Origin: Durusdinium trenchii | Lineage: Eukaryota; Sar; Dinophyceae; Suessiales; Symbiodiniaceae | Assembly: GCA_963970005.1 (NCBI GenBank) | Contig: CAXAMN010023328.1 | Location: forward strand, 39,056-103,055 | Direction: 5' to 3' | Length of the DNA stretch: 64,000 nt | Part shown: positions 22,859-34,198 of the stretch, piece by piece | How the letters are laid out: the number at the start of each line of letters is the position of its first letter | Numbering within the stretch: the first letter of the stretch is position 1 | The notes under the pieces: model-generated | Told to the model about the DNA's origin: nothing | Seen by the model: only the letters and a program-made list of their open reading frames with translations | The model's database searches: none | Program-made: the position numbers and the translations under genes

Positions 22859-25800
22859 ATGGGGAAGAAGACCACCACGAAGAAGGGCGGAAGCTCCAAG
22901 GACCCCACGGGGCTGCGGAGTTGAAGGATGGACCTTCGAAGTGGTTTTCGACAGACGAGACAGACGAGACAGAGACCTGGACCGTGGCTCGTCTCTCGGA
23001 GCGCTCCGGAGTCTCCGGAGTAGGAAGGGTCCAAGTGGCGCCTTAGCCACGCTTGATGGATATCTAACAGCACAAAGGGCAGGGTGGTTTATGGACACCC
23101 CTGACTATGTATTTTCCATCCAATTACCTCCCCTTTCGTGGTGATGGTAAGGGTGTTGCTCAGTTTCTGAGGTGCTTTTCTTTTAACTTCGTTGTAATCT
23201 GTATATGTCCCCTCCGCCTGAGGTTTCTTTGAATTATGTTTAAGAGAGACAAAGCAAGAGTTCGAGATGGACCCGTAAGTTTTCGTAAGTTGATTGGTTT
23301 CACAATGTTTTACACATCCCATTCCACCCAATTATTAAGTATGTTGGCACGGTGGGTGTCCCAAATATACAGCGGGGGTTATTTATGTCCACCTACAGAG
23401 ATTCCATTCCATGTCTACTGGAAGAATGCGCCTGGTCCTTGTTGATTTTGTTCATATTCTTGGGGACAAGCACACAAGAGAGTTGTCAAAAGAGGAGTGG
23501 ACAACGCCGACTGACCTTGCGTCGTAGGTGGCAGCATCTTTGCGTCGTAGGCCTCGGGCCAAACAAATAACGCAAAGGACCCAATGACATGCATACACTC
23601 CCGAGTCAACTAACATAGACCCTGACGTCCTGGCCCCCCGGGGTCCCAGTGTGAAATCCTCTACCAACCGACGTGGTGTACTCAGGGTCCGTGGGATCGT
23701 CGCCACCAGGGTGTAGTATGTTTTTTGTTACCCCATTGGACAAACGCCTTCTCCAATTCAGGTGGTGCAGGACTTCCATTTCTAGGTCCTTAGTATACTG
23801 AGTACGTCTTTGCAACTATAAGTATCTATAAGTATCTTAGATGATATAGAAGCAAACCGGGCCAAACCCATAGGCCCATACCGCTTTGTTGAGGACACCG
23901 TCTTTCCTTCGTTGCGCTAAACGCGGTGGCAGGAGCCGGTCACTCGTGACTGCACGATCCACCTGCCACTCGGTAGGTCGTACGTGTTCGTCGGTCTGGT
24001 GGTTTTGATCCAAAGAAAGCCAGGTCAGATGCAAACGCCACTGTCGATCGCTGAAGTGAAGTCTCCATAATCCTCAGTCCTCTCCAATGATGGCATTGTT
24101 CAAGCTACCAAAAGGGGGAATTCCCTTGGTCCATCCTGAAAAAATGACCGCTCGTCGACATCTCCGTCGACTTGATTTGGGTAGCGAGCGACAAGAGTTG
24201 TACTTCGCTCCTAAGAATGCTCCTAGTAGCGATGCCAGGAGCCCCTAGTAGCATCCTTGCTCCTCCTAGCATCTCCTCAGCATCTCCGGGGAGGTCAGTC
24301 GCCGTCACCGAGGCACAAGCACATGCAGAAGGTCGCCTTCAAGAAGCGAGCCGCAAGGGCGGTCCGTGTGGTGCGGGGCACCCGGATGGACACGAGCCGA
24401 AGAGCTAAGGAGCCGTTGAGCCTGCGCGCGTGGGACCAAAGAAACATGAAACAACACACACATATATACATAAGCTTGTGGGTCAAAACCTAGAGCCCCA
24501 ATTTCCGTGCGCTTCACCTCCCTGGTAGGCCATTCTGTTCATTTTCGGTGGTCAACCCTGGTTCCCAGGTTTTGACCCACAGCCCATAATATATGACCTG
24601 GTTGAGCATAGAACATACATGAACATACTGAACATGTTTGACGTGGTTTTTGCTTGCCACTATACAACGGAGATCTACCGTGGCTGCATTCTCTGGATTT
24701 GGGGTTTTGAACTCACAACCGGATGCGTATGCTGCATGCTGTGTACGCAGCTGCTGCGTGCCGATGTTCCTAAGGTCCGACAATTTGCGAGCAAGGTGAT
24801 GCTCACCAGCGATATTCGCATCGCGCCTGGGTCAACACTAATGATTCGAGACCAGGTCGGCGATCATCTCAGGATGTCGGGGTAATACGACCCCAATAGA
24901 TCTGAATGTCGGGGTAATACGACCCCAATAGATCTGAGATCCGTGAGATCTGCAGAAAAACCATGGTACCTGTCGGTTGACACCGAACCAGTGAATGCAT
25001 CTTCGGAGATCACGGTTGCCACCCCACGTGCGTGTGTGTGCTGATATGTGTATTACAGTGTTGAACCTGAACCAAAGTGCATGTGTGAACTCATTGATTT
25101 TTGTGACTAGCAAACGTGAGATAAGCGCAAGCCGTAAGCCGCTCATTGTTAGACCAGGGTGGTAAAGCGGGGTCCCGCAGTTTTCCCACACATTGAATGT
25201 GACCACTGCAACTGGGAGGTCCATCTATTTAAGTTTCGTGGACAATGTTTTCCCATTTCTTCCAAGAGTTGGCGAGACGAGGATTGACTCAATGGATATG
25301 TTATGATATGCTTTTGTTTTACAACACCTTGCAACCTTTGTTTGTGGCCATAGATGTTCATCGCGATCGGTCTGGTATGGCCATGGCCTTCTCCTTTCAG
25401 CAGTTCCATGGAGTTGGGTGCTATCCATGGAGGATAGGAGTACCCGAGTACCCATTCGTCCATGATCCACTCTCAGGTCTACAAACATCTAAAAACCCAT
25501 CTCGTTTGGAACTGCTAGTGTTGTTCGATTCTCGCGGTTTCCATGTTGGCAACAGCCCCAGACACGTGCCCCCGTGCGAACCAAGGACACCAAGCTGAAC
25601 AAGTTCCTGTGGAGCAACGGCGTGCGCAACGTGCCCCGGCGCGTGCGCGTGCGCCTTTCCCGAAAACGCAATGAGGATGAGGATGCCAAGGAGCCAGCTG
25701 TGCATAGCTGTGCAAGTTTGGACCTACCAGGACCTACCTTTAGAACAGTTTAAAACCGTAACAAGGACGCTACTAGGTGGAGGCCATTGCTATTATATAA

Positions 25801-27381
25801 TTAGGTTGGAGGCCATCGCTACTAGGAGCAAGGACGCTACTAGTAGCTCCTGGCCTTAAAAACCCAACTCATCTCGCATCTCAAAACCGTTAAGTTCTTC
25901 TACCCGGACATTCCAAGTCCGGTGGTTTTTGGATACCCCGAATCACCTCGTTACGAGGCTATTTATAGACACCTAGTCCTGGTAGTGTTTCTTTTGCAGA
26001 AATGAACATCCGTCAGACATGTGTCCGAATCTGTAATATGGTGACAATGGTGACATGAGGTCTGATATATCAGTAATATATCACCGCTGAAACACACTGT
26101 TTTGGAGGAAATTTTGTTTGAGTTGAGGTGTTAAGATGGACTCAACTGCCTTCATGGCTGAAACATTTGTACCTAGAAGCACCTGGTGCAACCTTTCTAC
26201 CTCAGGAGGATTCACGGAAGAAGACGGCAAATCCGCGAATCCGGTAGAACTATCTCCGGCCATTGTCAGGAATTTGTTGGGCACGCAACATTCAACGCAG
26301 TCTTCCAAAAGCCAGTCTACCACTGGCCTTCAAAAACGCAAGACATGTCGTGGTGCAAGGACATCGTTTTGCATCTCAAGCTCACCCCCCTATACCAAGG
26401 CCGATTTGGACCTGTTTTAGCGGGTCAAAACCTGGAGTCCCAAACACCATCGGTTTCTATAGCTTGACCGTCACCAAAGCATATTGGTCAACCAAAGCAT
26501 CCGGGGTTTTGACATCCTTATGTTCAAGCCCTGGAAAAGCACTGGTTTTTGAAATACACCTTGGAAGACGATCCCATGGACCCTGAAAACCACTGGTTGG
26601 TAGAGGAAAACACTCTTCCAGGGGGCCAGGACGTCAGGGTCTATGTTAGTTGACTCGGGAGTGTACACCTTGTACCAGGGAATTCCCCGGCTGTTTGGGG
26701 GAATCTTCGCGCCGTGTCTTTTTCCAACTCTTTGAAGCGGGGTGTTCTCGGCCCTTTTGAGCCTCCCATGTTTCATCCTCCTTCCGAACAGGTCTGAACC
26801 ATGCCAGGCTGCCAGGCTTTATTTCAGAACCACTCCATCCTGAGCCACACAGGATGGACTTCCACCATCTTCTGCCCGAGATATCCCGACCGCTCCCGTT
26901 CCGAGCTCCGGCGGCACGGAACGTGGAGACAAGCGAACGATGGTGTTTGCACATGCTCCCCGTTTGGGATCCAAGTAAGTACCTTCTCAGAAGGCACGAC
27001 TGGACCCTCCTGGCAGCCACCCCAAATCCAAATGGAGATGGCCCGGGTCAAACCTGGTCGGAGGTGAAGCCATCAAACTGATGGTTTCACCACTGATGAT
27101 GGAGGTGAAATGTCGTGAAAGACCATGTGGTTCACCTGATGGTCGTCCACTATCTGCCGCGAACGACTGGTCCACAGACCAGGTAGGGAATAATCCGGAA
27201 CCAGTCTCCTGGTGCCACGAGCCACAGCCCAATGAAAGTTCCAGAATTCTCCTGGCCAAGGGCTTTTGGTGCCTTTGGGTCGACCTTGGTCCTTCTCCAG
27301 GAGAAGATGTTCACCTTGGTGCAGCACGTGCCAGTGGAAAGCTTCAAGGGCCTTCAGACGGAGAACGTCCGAGACGAATGA
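22859..27381 (+). CDS. RPL31: 60S ribosomal protein eL31 (RPL31), six exons
   Basis: Exons 22859-22900, 23933-23964, 24313-24370, 24775-24822, 25586-25690 and 27301-27381 join in phase to 121 codons plus TGA, close to the 125 residues of human eL31. eL31 is a large-subunit protein near the peptide exit tunnel. Landmarks by exon: a basic start ([11 protein letters not shown]); [43 protein letters not shown]; the family hallmark [12 protein letters not shown], then [15 protein letters not shown]; and [20 protein letters not shown]. Donors in order are GA, GC, GT, GC and GA; every acceptor is AG followed by exonic G. Introns are 1032, 348, 404, 763 and 1610 nt. The start is the first ATG in a purine-rich context; a spliced leader would be added in trans in dinoflagellates. 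No frameshift or missing segment is seen, so it reads as functional. Introns 3 and 4 carry MITEs and a tandem repeat. Confidence 0.93.
24209..24275. repeat. Dispersed repeat family M5 (GCTACTAGTAGC type)
   Basis: Contains CTCCTAGTAGCGATGCCAGG and CTAGTAGCATCCTTGCTCC. Related palindromic units of CTACTAGTAGC and GCTCCTGGC occur at 14308-14395, 25765-25858 and 32580-32663, in both orientations. This copy lies in RPL31 intron 2. Confidence 0.65.
24477..24581. mobile_element. MITE-like inverted repeat, family M3
   Basis: A perfect 15-bp terminal inverted repeat, TGTGGGTCAAAACCT at 24477-24491 and AGGTTTTGACCCACA at 24567-24581, bounds a 105-bp unit in RPL31 intron 3. Single ends of the same kind occur near 18009, 26418 and 55261. 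No obvious target duplication. Confidence 0.7.
24874..24937. repeat. 32-bp perfect tandem duplication
   Basis: Units 24874-24905 and 24906-24937 are identical. Each contains GGGGTAATACGACCCC, a 5-bp-stem hairpin with a 6-base loop. It lies in RPL31 intron 4, about 50 bp after the exon. Confidence 0.95.
25765..25858. repeat. Dispersed repeat family M5, copy in RPL31 intron 5
   Basis: Contains GACGCTACTAGGTGGAGGCC and later ATCGCTACTAGGAGCAAGGA and GCTACTAGTAGCTCCTGGCC, that is, two partial units in tandem. Confidence 0.65.
26965..27012. repeat. Family M2 hairpin fragment in RPL31 intron 5
   Basis: GGGATCCAAGTAAGTACCTT followed by CTCAGAAGGCACGACTGGAC, one arm pair of the hairpin family, truncated on the right. 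Confidence 0.55.
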
Positions 27382-28616
27382 GGAGTCCGGAGCATTCGAT
27401 CGGTTGGTCTCACTGGCAGGGAGGGGGACGCCACTGGGACATCAGGTGATTGATCTGGACATGAGGTGGTTGCAATATCTTTGTTCTACTGTCGTTTTTT
27501 CGGATCTTGGATGCTTGATTGGCATACAGACCAATGTTGAACGATCAACACAATAAGTATCAACGCACCAATGTTTTAACATGTTTTAAACCTGCGCAGT
27601 TCACTCGCAATTGCATAGTGCAACTAAATGTGTTTGTTATTACTGTATAATTATATATACACATGTTTTGTATGTTTGCCAAACATGCGGAGCTTTGAAA
27701 CATAATCCCGAGTACCTATTTTAAAAAGCCTCCCCAAATAGAAAACACAATGTCCGAAACCCTAAATTTGGTTTTTAGTAACTACGAACATGGTCGATGT
27801 TGGGTGTAGTTTATTTTAATATAGTTCCAAAAGCAACCATGCAATAGAGGATTTTGTAGGGGAAAAGGGAAGACCCTTCCATTTGGAGGTTTTTGAATTT
27901 TTGATACGAGTTTAATAACGAATTTTATGCAACAATTTCCTGCGTGACTTTTTGGTTTTGAAGCTCTTCCCAGGTGACCCTATTTTGGACCACCCCGATT
28001 TCAGGGACCCCCTAATTAAAATCCGACCGAGGTTTTCATAATAGGGGGGGGCGCATTTATTTTTTTTTAAATAGGTGGACAGGATTAGTCAAGATACAGG
28101 TCTCAGACCTTCTTGAATCCTCAAGTTGGCTCCGCTTTGAAGTTAATTGGGCTTTGGCCAGAGTAGTGGTTCAAGTCTCACGGAGGTTGTGAATGATTTC
28201 AAGTTCGCTTCTACTTGCTGCTTGCCTTTTTGTATTGATTCCCATTAAATTTGTTGTTGGAGACCTACAGGATTCACATGGATTCACCGATTCACCGTGA
28301 CATGCAATGGGAATTCAAGGGGTTGCCAAAACAGAATTCCAAACATCAGCGGGCTTGGCATGTGGCCGTCGGCAGATGTCGCACCTTCTCGACGTGTTTT
28401 CCCGAATGCGTAGCGAAGGGTTCTCGTTGAACTCTGGGTCTGGGGGTAGAGCCTTAACAAGCGACTCGTTGTCTGAGCATTCGCAACCGTCCGCAGGTGG
28501 AGCGCTATGGCGCTGACGTTGGGCGAAGCTTTTGGAGAGGGTTTTGGATGGATTCATGACGTGTCAGATTCGTGTGGAATAGTGAGGAAACGTGTGGAAA
28601 CGTGAGAGGATTCAAA
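27382..28616. other. Intergenic stretch downstream of RPL31
   Basis: AT-rich; holds the T1 repeat described separately and otherwise only weak open frames. No polyadenylation signal is claimed. Confidence 0.4.
27703..28087. mobile_element. TIR element, family T1, short copy (385 bp)
   Basis: Homologous end to end to 57486-58099. It starts TAATCCCGAGTACCTATTTT and ends in the imperfect complement AAATAGGTGGACAGGATTA. Shared internal landmarks are AACATGGTCGA, TTGTAGGGGAAAAGG, TTTTTGATACGAGTTTAATA, TTTTGAAGCTCTTCCCAGG and a poly-G tract after GAGGTTTTCATAATA. It has no coding capacity and is probably a non-autonomous DNA transposon. Borders are compatible with a TA target. Confidence 0.75.
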
Positions 28617-28797
28617 GAGTGTCCTACAAGAGTGTCCCACAACAGTGTCCGGCAAGAATGCCCGACAAGAGTGTCCCACAAGAGTGACATACAAGAGTGT
28701 GCCAGAAGAGTGTTTGGCCAGAGTGTCCCACAAGAATTGTCCGACAAGAGTGTCCTACAAGAGTGCCCCACAAGAGCGTCCTACAAGAGAGTGTCAA
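28617..28797. repeat. 13-bp minisatellite, about 13 units
   Basis: Units drift around GAGTGTCCCACAA from 28617; the tenth unit (28734-28747) has 14 bp. Because 13 is not a multiple of three, translation cycles through all frames and gives a 13-residue super-repeat (ECPTRVSHNSVRQ and variants) in one frame, and a related one on the other strand. No flanking evidence shows that it is translated. Confidence 0.92.
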
Positions 28798-28992
28798 AGT
28801 TTGGGCGCTTGCTTTTGAGTACGTGCTTGCATTCGGGCTCGTGGGCTCCATCTTGTTTTCGATCTGACCTGCAACCTGACATGCTGGGCTTGGGTGGGTT
28901 TTTGACGCCAGTGCGAAGTCTTTGAGAGCACAGCGAACTTGTGTCGAATGTGCAAACCTTTCAGAACCCTCTAGACTCTTCCTCTCGCTCAG

Positions 28993-29253
28993 GAGGATGA
29001 AATCTGGACGATCAAGACGATTCGGGCGCGGCTGGATCCAAAAGATGCGACTTCTTCGATCTTCTTTCTTCCGTCGATCTCGGCTTCTTCCGTCGATCTC
29101 GGCTCGGGAGGTAGGCCCCCCCAGAAATTCATACTTGAAGCCCTTCTCCAAGACCATTGCAACTGTCCTTGTTTTGAGGAGCTTTCTGAGGGGGACGAGA
29201 CCATCACACCGGAGCTGTGCGTTTCTTTCAGAGATGGTCATTGTCCTGACTAA
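28993..29253 (+). CDS. Candidate 3' terminal exon, 86 codons
   Basis: A pyrimidine-rich tract (CTAGACTCTTCCTCTCGCT) precedes CAG|G. The frame reads EDEIWTIKTIRARLDPKD, continues through FILEALLQDHCNCPCFEELS and EGDETITPELCVSF, and stops at TAA 29251-29253. It lacks Met, which suits an internal-to-terminal exon. A GA donor candidate after DPK could end the exon at 29044. The overlapping 212-codon minus-strand and 139-codon plus-strand frames are judged shadows. Family not recognised; the acidic C-terminal half is notable. Confidence 0.45.
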   Translation, partial: EDEIWTIKTIRARLDPKDATSSIFFLPSISASSVDLGSGGRPPQKFILEALLQDHCNCPCFEELSEGDETITPELCVSFRDGHCPD

Positions 29254-31752
29254 ACCGGCCAACCATCGACCCAGAAAGCACCGGAGGATGGGCGAAGCCG
29301 AGGAACCAAGTCTTCTTCCCCAGAAGGGGATTCACTCATAGATCTTGTAAGAAACATAAACATCACCCTAAACAAAACAACAACACCCATGAAACACACT
29401 GTATGGGGGCCTTCATGCGAAGAAAACTTAGAGCAGTGCGGAGGACCGTAGGACTTGGATTTCTATGATTTTTGCTCAACACTCTGCTGCTGGCTGTTCA
29501 AGCTTGGCTGATGAGGGCATGCAAAAGTTACATCCGAGGCATTGATAAATGGCAGCAGTCCACGTAATTAGGGACCTGTGCATCGGAAAACCTTGTCCAC
29601 GTAGGGCCATCCCATGTGAAGGATTTTGGACTCTTCAAGGAACTAAGAGTTTGCCATGAGCATTGGGATACTAAGTAGAGTATAGTATAAGTGCAGTATG
29701 TGTTTCTGAAAGATTTGGCTGAAGTCTGAGACCACCTCTTCAAGAAAGACCCCACAATTGACCTACTGACCTACTTCGCCTCTTAAAGAGGGTGGAATGA
29801 TGGTGATCAACGCAGTGGACCACAACAGACTTAGCTTCCATCCTACTGCGGGCTTAGTAGTGCGTGGACGACGTGGGTGACGTGCCATGAGCAAAGAAAA
29901 GGACGTGGCAGTTGATGAGTCGTGGGGTCCCAGATTGGCGGCTGGTCTGGGTTTCCCGGAGTTGTGGAAGTCCAACATGTGTTGCGAGAGTTATGGAGAC
30001 TTGTTTGTTCGGAGAAGGTTTATCTCCTTTCAGGCGAGGATGGCAGAGGGATTGTTCATAAATGCGAGGTTAAGCCAAACTGAAGCCCTGGTGTTCCTTT
30101 TTCATCCTTTCGCCACCTATCTTTCGAGCCACAGCCATGTGTTGAGGCGGCCTCAAACGAGGAAGAAGGCTACAGTCATCGATTAGTAAAGTAAGTATGC
30201 TCTCTGAGTTGTGTGTCTCAAGGAGAGCTGAAGATGTTCGGCTATTTCCACATAGAACAGACATAGAACAGTCGCACAAGGCATCCTCGGAACAGGATGA
30301 GACAGCAACACTGGTAGAAACGCGTGATGAGCTCCAACCACCTCCTTTTGCGGGTCGGGTGTTGCTTCACAGTGCTTTTGGAGGGCTAAGACGGCTAAGA
30401 CTTTTGCGGTACTTGGAACAGTTTTGGAACGCTAGGGTATACCACTATATAGTATATATTATATATATACTGTATACAATTGTATGGCTCCTCGGGGTTT
30501 ACAGCATGACCGGGTGAGGCTGTGAGATGTTGTGAGGCGAACGCACATCATCAATGAACCCAATGAACAATCCCAGACACTCCATGTAATTAAAATGGTA
30601 TACGGTATATTTATATATATATATGCCGCCCCAGGTTGAACCCGACTTCTGGCCCAGCCTGACATGCATGGATTCATATGCCAGTCCCAGACAAGTCGTC
30701 TTTGGGAAGAATGGACAGATTTAGCCCTGCTTGGCCTCTTGAACCCCCTTTGCTCCGGTTTTGGACATGGCCTTCGGAGGCTCCCTGTGGGCCTGCTCGC
30801 GTCCTTGATGCAAGTCCAGGCAACATAACGTGACGTTTCCATCACGTAGGAGTCCTAGGAGCTGCACAAATGCTTAGGGTGATTTATTACATATTTTACC
30901 CGCCCGATTGGATAAATGAATCCCTAAGCCGGCGGTTTTCACGCTTCCTCAAGCAAACCCAAGAGGAGCTGCATCATCAAAACCCTGTGTGGCCTTTGTG
31001 TTCTTGATTCTGGCTCATGAAGTCAGCAGAAGACGATTTCCGGGTGACTCAGTCTTGCTGAGTCTCACTCTTCGTGCTTGGTTTTGCTAGAGTCGGACCA
31101 AATCGGTATACATTGCGTATTACGCGATTTAGACATTTTTAATGTGTGTTACAGATGATTTTACATATGAGCTCATGTGATCTATAATACATATTTTATG
31201 CATCCCCATAGGAACCATATAGGCTTCCCTGCGTGTTTGATTCCTCTAATTCCTTCTTCAGCCCGGTTCCCGGTCGTTCGCCCCGGGTGACGCGACACTG
31301 CGGTGACCTCGGTGACCTCGGCGGTGGTATGGCTGGACCCGACCCTGGCACCCGGGCCCCGGTCGTCCCACCCAAACGAAGGTACGACAGGAGCCCTACT
31401 GCATATGCATGAACATGCGATCATTGCTCATCACCACACTTTGGTACGGAGCATGTCGAAGCACAAGAACCAGTTAAAACAGTGATACTCCAGTTAAAGC
31501 AGTGATACTCTCTCCAAACAAAACAATTGGAAGTAGGAACATCAGTTATATGGATCGACGGTCATAGTCCCGCTTTCGTCAACAAACGATGCCAAATTGA
31601 CATGTGAATAATAACAGATGGTTCACAAAAAGGTAGTACAACCCCAGAGTCGCACTGCAAAACCTCAAACATGGTATGTTTTTCTTTACCTGGTATGTCC
31701 ATGGTAAAGACCTCCATTCGGACCCAGCGTCGCCCTTCGCTGCTCACCGTAG
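29254..31752. other. Mostly non-coding stretch
   Basis: Contains one possible small exon (30034-30068, ARMAEGLFINA between CAG|G and a GT donor), a lone end of the M1 repeat at about 30571-30587, TA-rich runs near 30450 and 30610, and part of an M2 hairpin at 31330-31397. Nothing else is supported. Confidence 0.35.
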
Positions 31753-31868
31753 GGCTGCCGCAGCTACACTGCCGTGGACTCCAGTCGTGCGCCGCGCGAC
31801 CTGAGGGAGGTGAAGAGCGCCCGGCCCAGCGCCGAGGCGCGACCTGCGGGGCCGGCGCTGAACATCAG
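31753..31868 (+). CDS. Candidate internal exon
   Basis: After ACCGTAG|G the frame reads GCRSYTAVDSSRAPRDLREV and then KSARPSAEARPAGPALNIR, ending at a GT donor at 31869. Codon use is strongly GC-ending, as in the recognised exons. The family is unknown. Confidence 0.42.
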
Positions 31869-32579
31869 GTGGGATGGGCAAGACAGGATGACAGGATGAA
31901 ATAGACATATCTTGTAGATACTCCATATGACAGGGATTTGTGAAAAATGGGATGTTTGCCTGTTTGGATCTGCTTTCGGCAACCAAAAATCCCTCCCAAG
32001 AACGAAGGTGGACTCTTCTCGTCGTTCAACACGAAGCTCTCGCCATAGCTCCTCCGTAGAAGTACATACCAGTCCTGGTTGAAGTACTGGTTCCCTACCT
32101 TCTTCAGGTATGTTCATGAAGTACTGGTAGAAGCCTGAATTGGTCATGCTTCACCTGAACATACCTGAACCAGGTGGCGAACACAGAAAGCACATGTCGA
32201 CTGCTACCGCATGGAGTGGAACACCAAAGCAAAATATACCAAAAACCATGGGGCAGATACCACTACCCCACTCATGGGGCAGTCGGTGCACGTTCAGAGC
32301 ACCGATCAGGGAGCCGACATTGGGATGTAGATGTCTCCCTAGGGCTCCAGTCATACCTTCACTGAGAAGGTGTTTGTGGTGGGTTTGGAGGGTCCAGTCA
32401 TAGGGTCTGTAGGATCTTGGAATCCTGGATCCTCTTGTCTAAGTCGGGTTCTTCAACCTTTGGGGTGCACGTGAGCGTCCCGGAACCCGGAACCCGGAAC
32501 CAGACCGAGTTTCTCGGAGTAGGAGATGGGCTGGGATGGGGGAGCTCCAAAAGATTCCGACAATTCCACCCCTAGCTAT

Positions 32580-32663
32580 TTGTTACTAGTAATGCCAGAA
32601 GCTACTAGTAGCTTGGCATTACTAGTAGCTTCTTGCTCCGTTCGTAGTGATGCTCCTTGTTAC
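32580..32663. repeat. Dispersed repeat family M5, copy
   Basis: TTACTAGTAATGCCAGAAGC, then GCTACTAGTAGCTTGGCATT, an inverted arrangement around GCTACTAGTAGC, followed by a degenerate unit. Confidence 0.65.
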
Positions 32664-32818
32664 TGGAGTAGCTAGTTGTAGCCTGAAGGTCGGAATTTTG
32701 GTTTAAGGAACCCACTATCCCATAGCTAGCTCAGTAGGGTGCTAGTTCAGGTCACCTAACCTCTTTGGCTGGCGCTGAACTCAAAAGTCCGTTTTTGTTC
32801 CGCGCTGAACTTCGCCAG

Positions 32819-32883
32819 GCACGCCAGCAGCTGAAGGAGGATCTCCAAAGCTTTTGGGCCGAGCTGAAACGCCTCCGGCGCAG
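32819..32883 (+). CDS. Candidate internal exon, coiled-coil-like
   Basis: After TTCGCCAG|G the frame reads ARQQLKEDLQSFWAELKRLR and ends at a GC donor at 32884. The peptide has heptad-like spacing of hydrophobic residues. The frame also stays open upstream from 32765 (MAGAELKSPFLFRAELRQ) and downstream to 32992. Confidence 0.42.
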
Positions 32884-33429
32884 GCTTTACGACGGGATGG
32901 GACTTGACGGGACTGGAGACGAGGCTGACCCTTTGACCTCGGTCGTTTTTACCTCCTCAAGGAGGCCAATATTCCCTGAGTTTAGGAGATGAATGCTACC
33001 AAAAACGCCGCGCTGAATGCGACTTCTGTTTTGCCAGGGTTGCTTTGGTATCCACCCTGTGTTGCTGTTTTCACTCCAGTTGCTCCTTTTGTCTTGGCCT
33101 CCGTGATTCGGACGACCACCATGTCGCATAAAAGTCTGAAGAGAGCAGAAGAAGTCGGACGGACATTGGGAACCATTTGAGTTGCCGCGCTGGTTCCATG
33201 GGATTTATTTTGACATGAGGTGGCCCCCCTTCCCCACATGAGCTTGCACATCCTTGCACTTGTTTGAGATGGATACAGATACAGTATGATACAGTGATGC
33301 TTCATGCCGCGTGACGCTACGCTACGCGTGGGGGAGCGATTCAAGTGGTCGCGAATCCGCGTGATTCGAGGGCATCATGAGATCGCACTCCGAAAAAGAT
33401 CCAAGGAGTGTGAAGATCCTGGACTAATG

Positions 33430-33519
33430 CCCAGACACTCCATGTGTGCCATATACGCCTACATTGGGGTGGTTTCAGGGGTCAATGTAGGCATATATGG
33501 CATACATGGAGTGTTTGGG
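33430..33519. mobile_element. MITE-like inverted repeat, family M1, copy B
   Basis: 90 bp, CCCAGACACTCCATG to CATGGAGTGTTTGGG. The whole unit is close to a perfect palindrome (CCATATACGCCTACATT against AATGTAGGCATATATGG), so it would form a long hairpin. Confidence 0.8.
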
Positions 33520-34134
33520 TAGGAAGAATCATGCAATCATGTGGATGGCGGTCAGGCCCCGATTTCGACACAACCAGCATTTGTTTGGCAAAGTTTGGAA
33601 CTACAGATGGTTTGAGGAACTACGAAACTTCTGCAAGAACTATAAGAACTCCTGCACTGCATCACCTCTTTCGCACATAAGACCTCTTCTTCTCATGGTG
33701 TTGGATATTCTCCCAAGTGTTTCAGTTGAACTGCTCTTCCACACAACAGGGAGATCTCATAGATCTCATATTTCATAGGTGCTGCAGTTTGTTTTACACC
33801 TCCGCGCGCGTGGCTTAGGCGGAGTGGAAGCCCCAATCGAAGAGGCCGTGGCTCGGCCAAAATGTTTTGAGGTGCGGGCAGAATGTCTATAGGTGCAGGC
33901 ACATGACCTGTCCTCGTGTGAGCAGTATGTGTCCCAACATTTCGAATGGACGTTCGTTCTATGCGCAGATGGAAGAATCTCCCGAAAAGCCTCGATGGTG
34001 AGCAGCAACTATTTCCACCAGTTCCATGTCGGAATTGAGTGGCAACCAGTCCGGGGATGGATATGGGCACCCCGAAAACCCTCCGCTCGTTTGGCACCTC
34101 ATTCTATGGAACTGCCTTTCGAACCGATGCCGAG

Positions 34135-34198
34135 GCCGTCGTCGCCGACGGCGCCGGGGCCGCGAGTTGGAAGAGGAGCCCAAGGAAGGCGCGGAGAG
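34135..34198 (+). CDS. Candidate exon, Arg-rich then Glu-rich
   Basis: After GCCGAG|G the frame reads RRRRRRRGRELEEEPKEGAE and reaches a GA donor at 34199. All three frames are open here, so the frame is chosen by composition. It could belong with the RS-rich terminal exon at 34815, although one more exon would be needed to reconcile phase. Confidence 0.3.

Noticed and set aside
28624-29262. 212-codon minus-strand open frame
   Set aside because: Its C-terminal half is the antisense of the 13-bp minisatellite and its N-terminal half the antisense of the plus-strand exon 28993-29253; composition is not protein-like.
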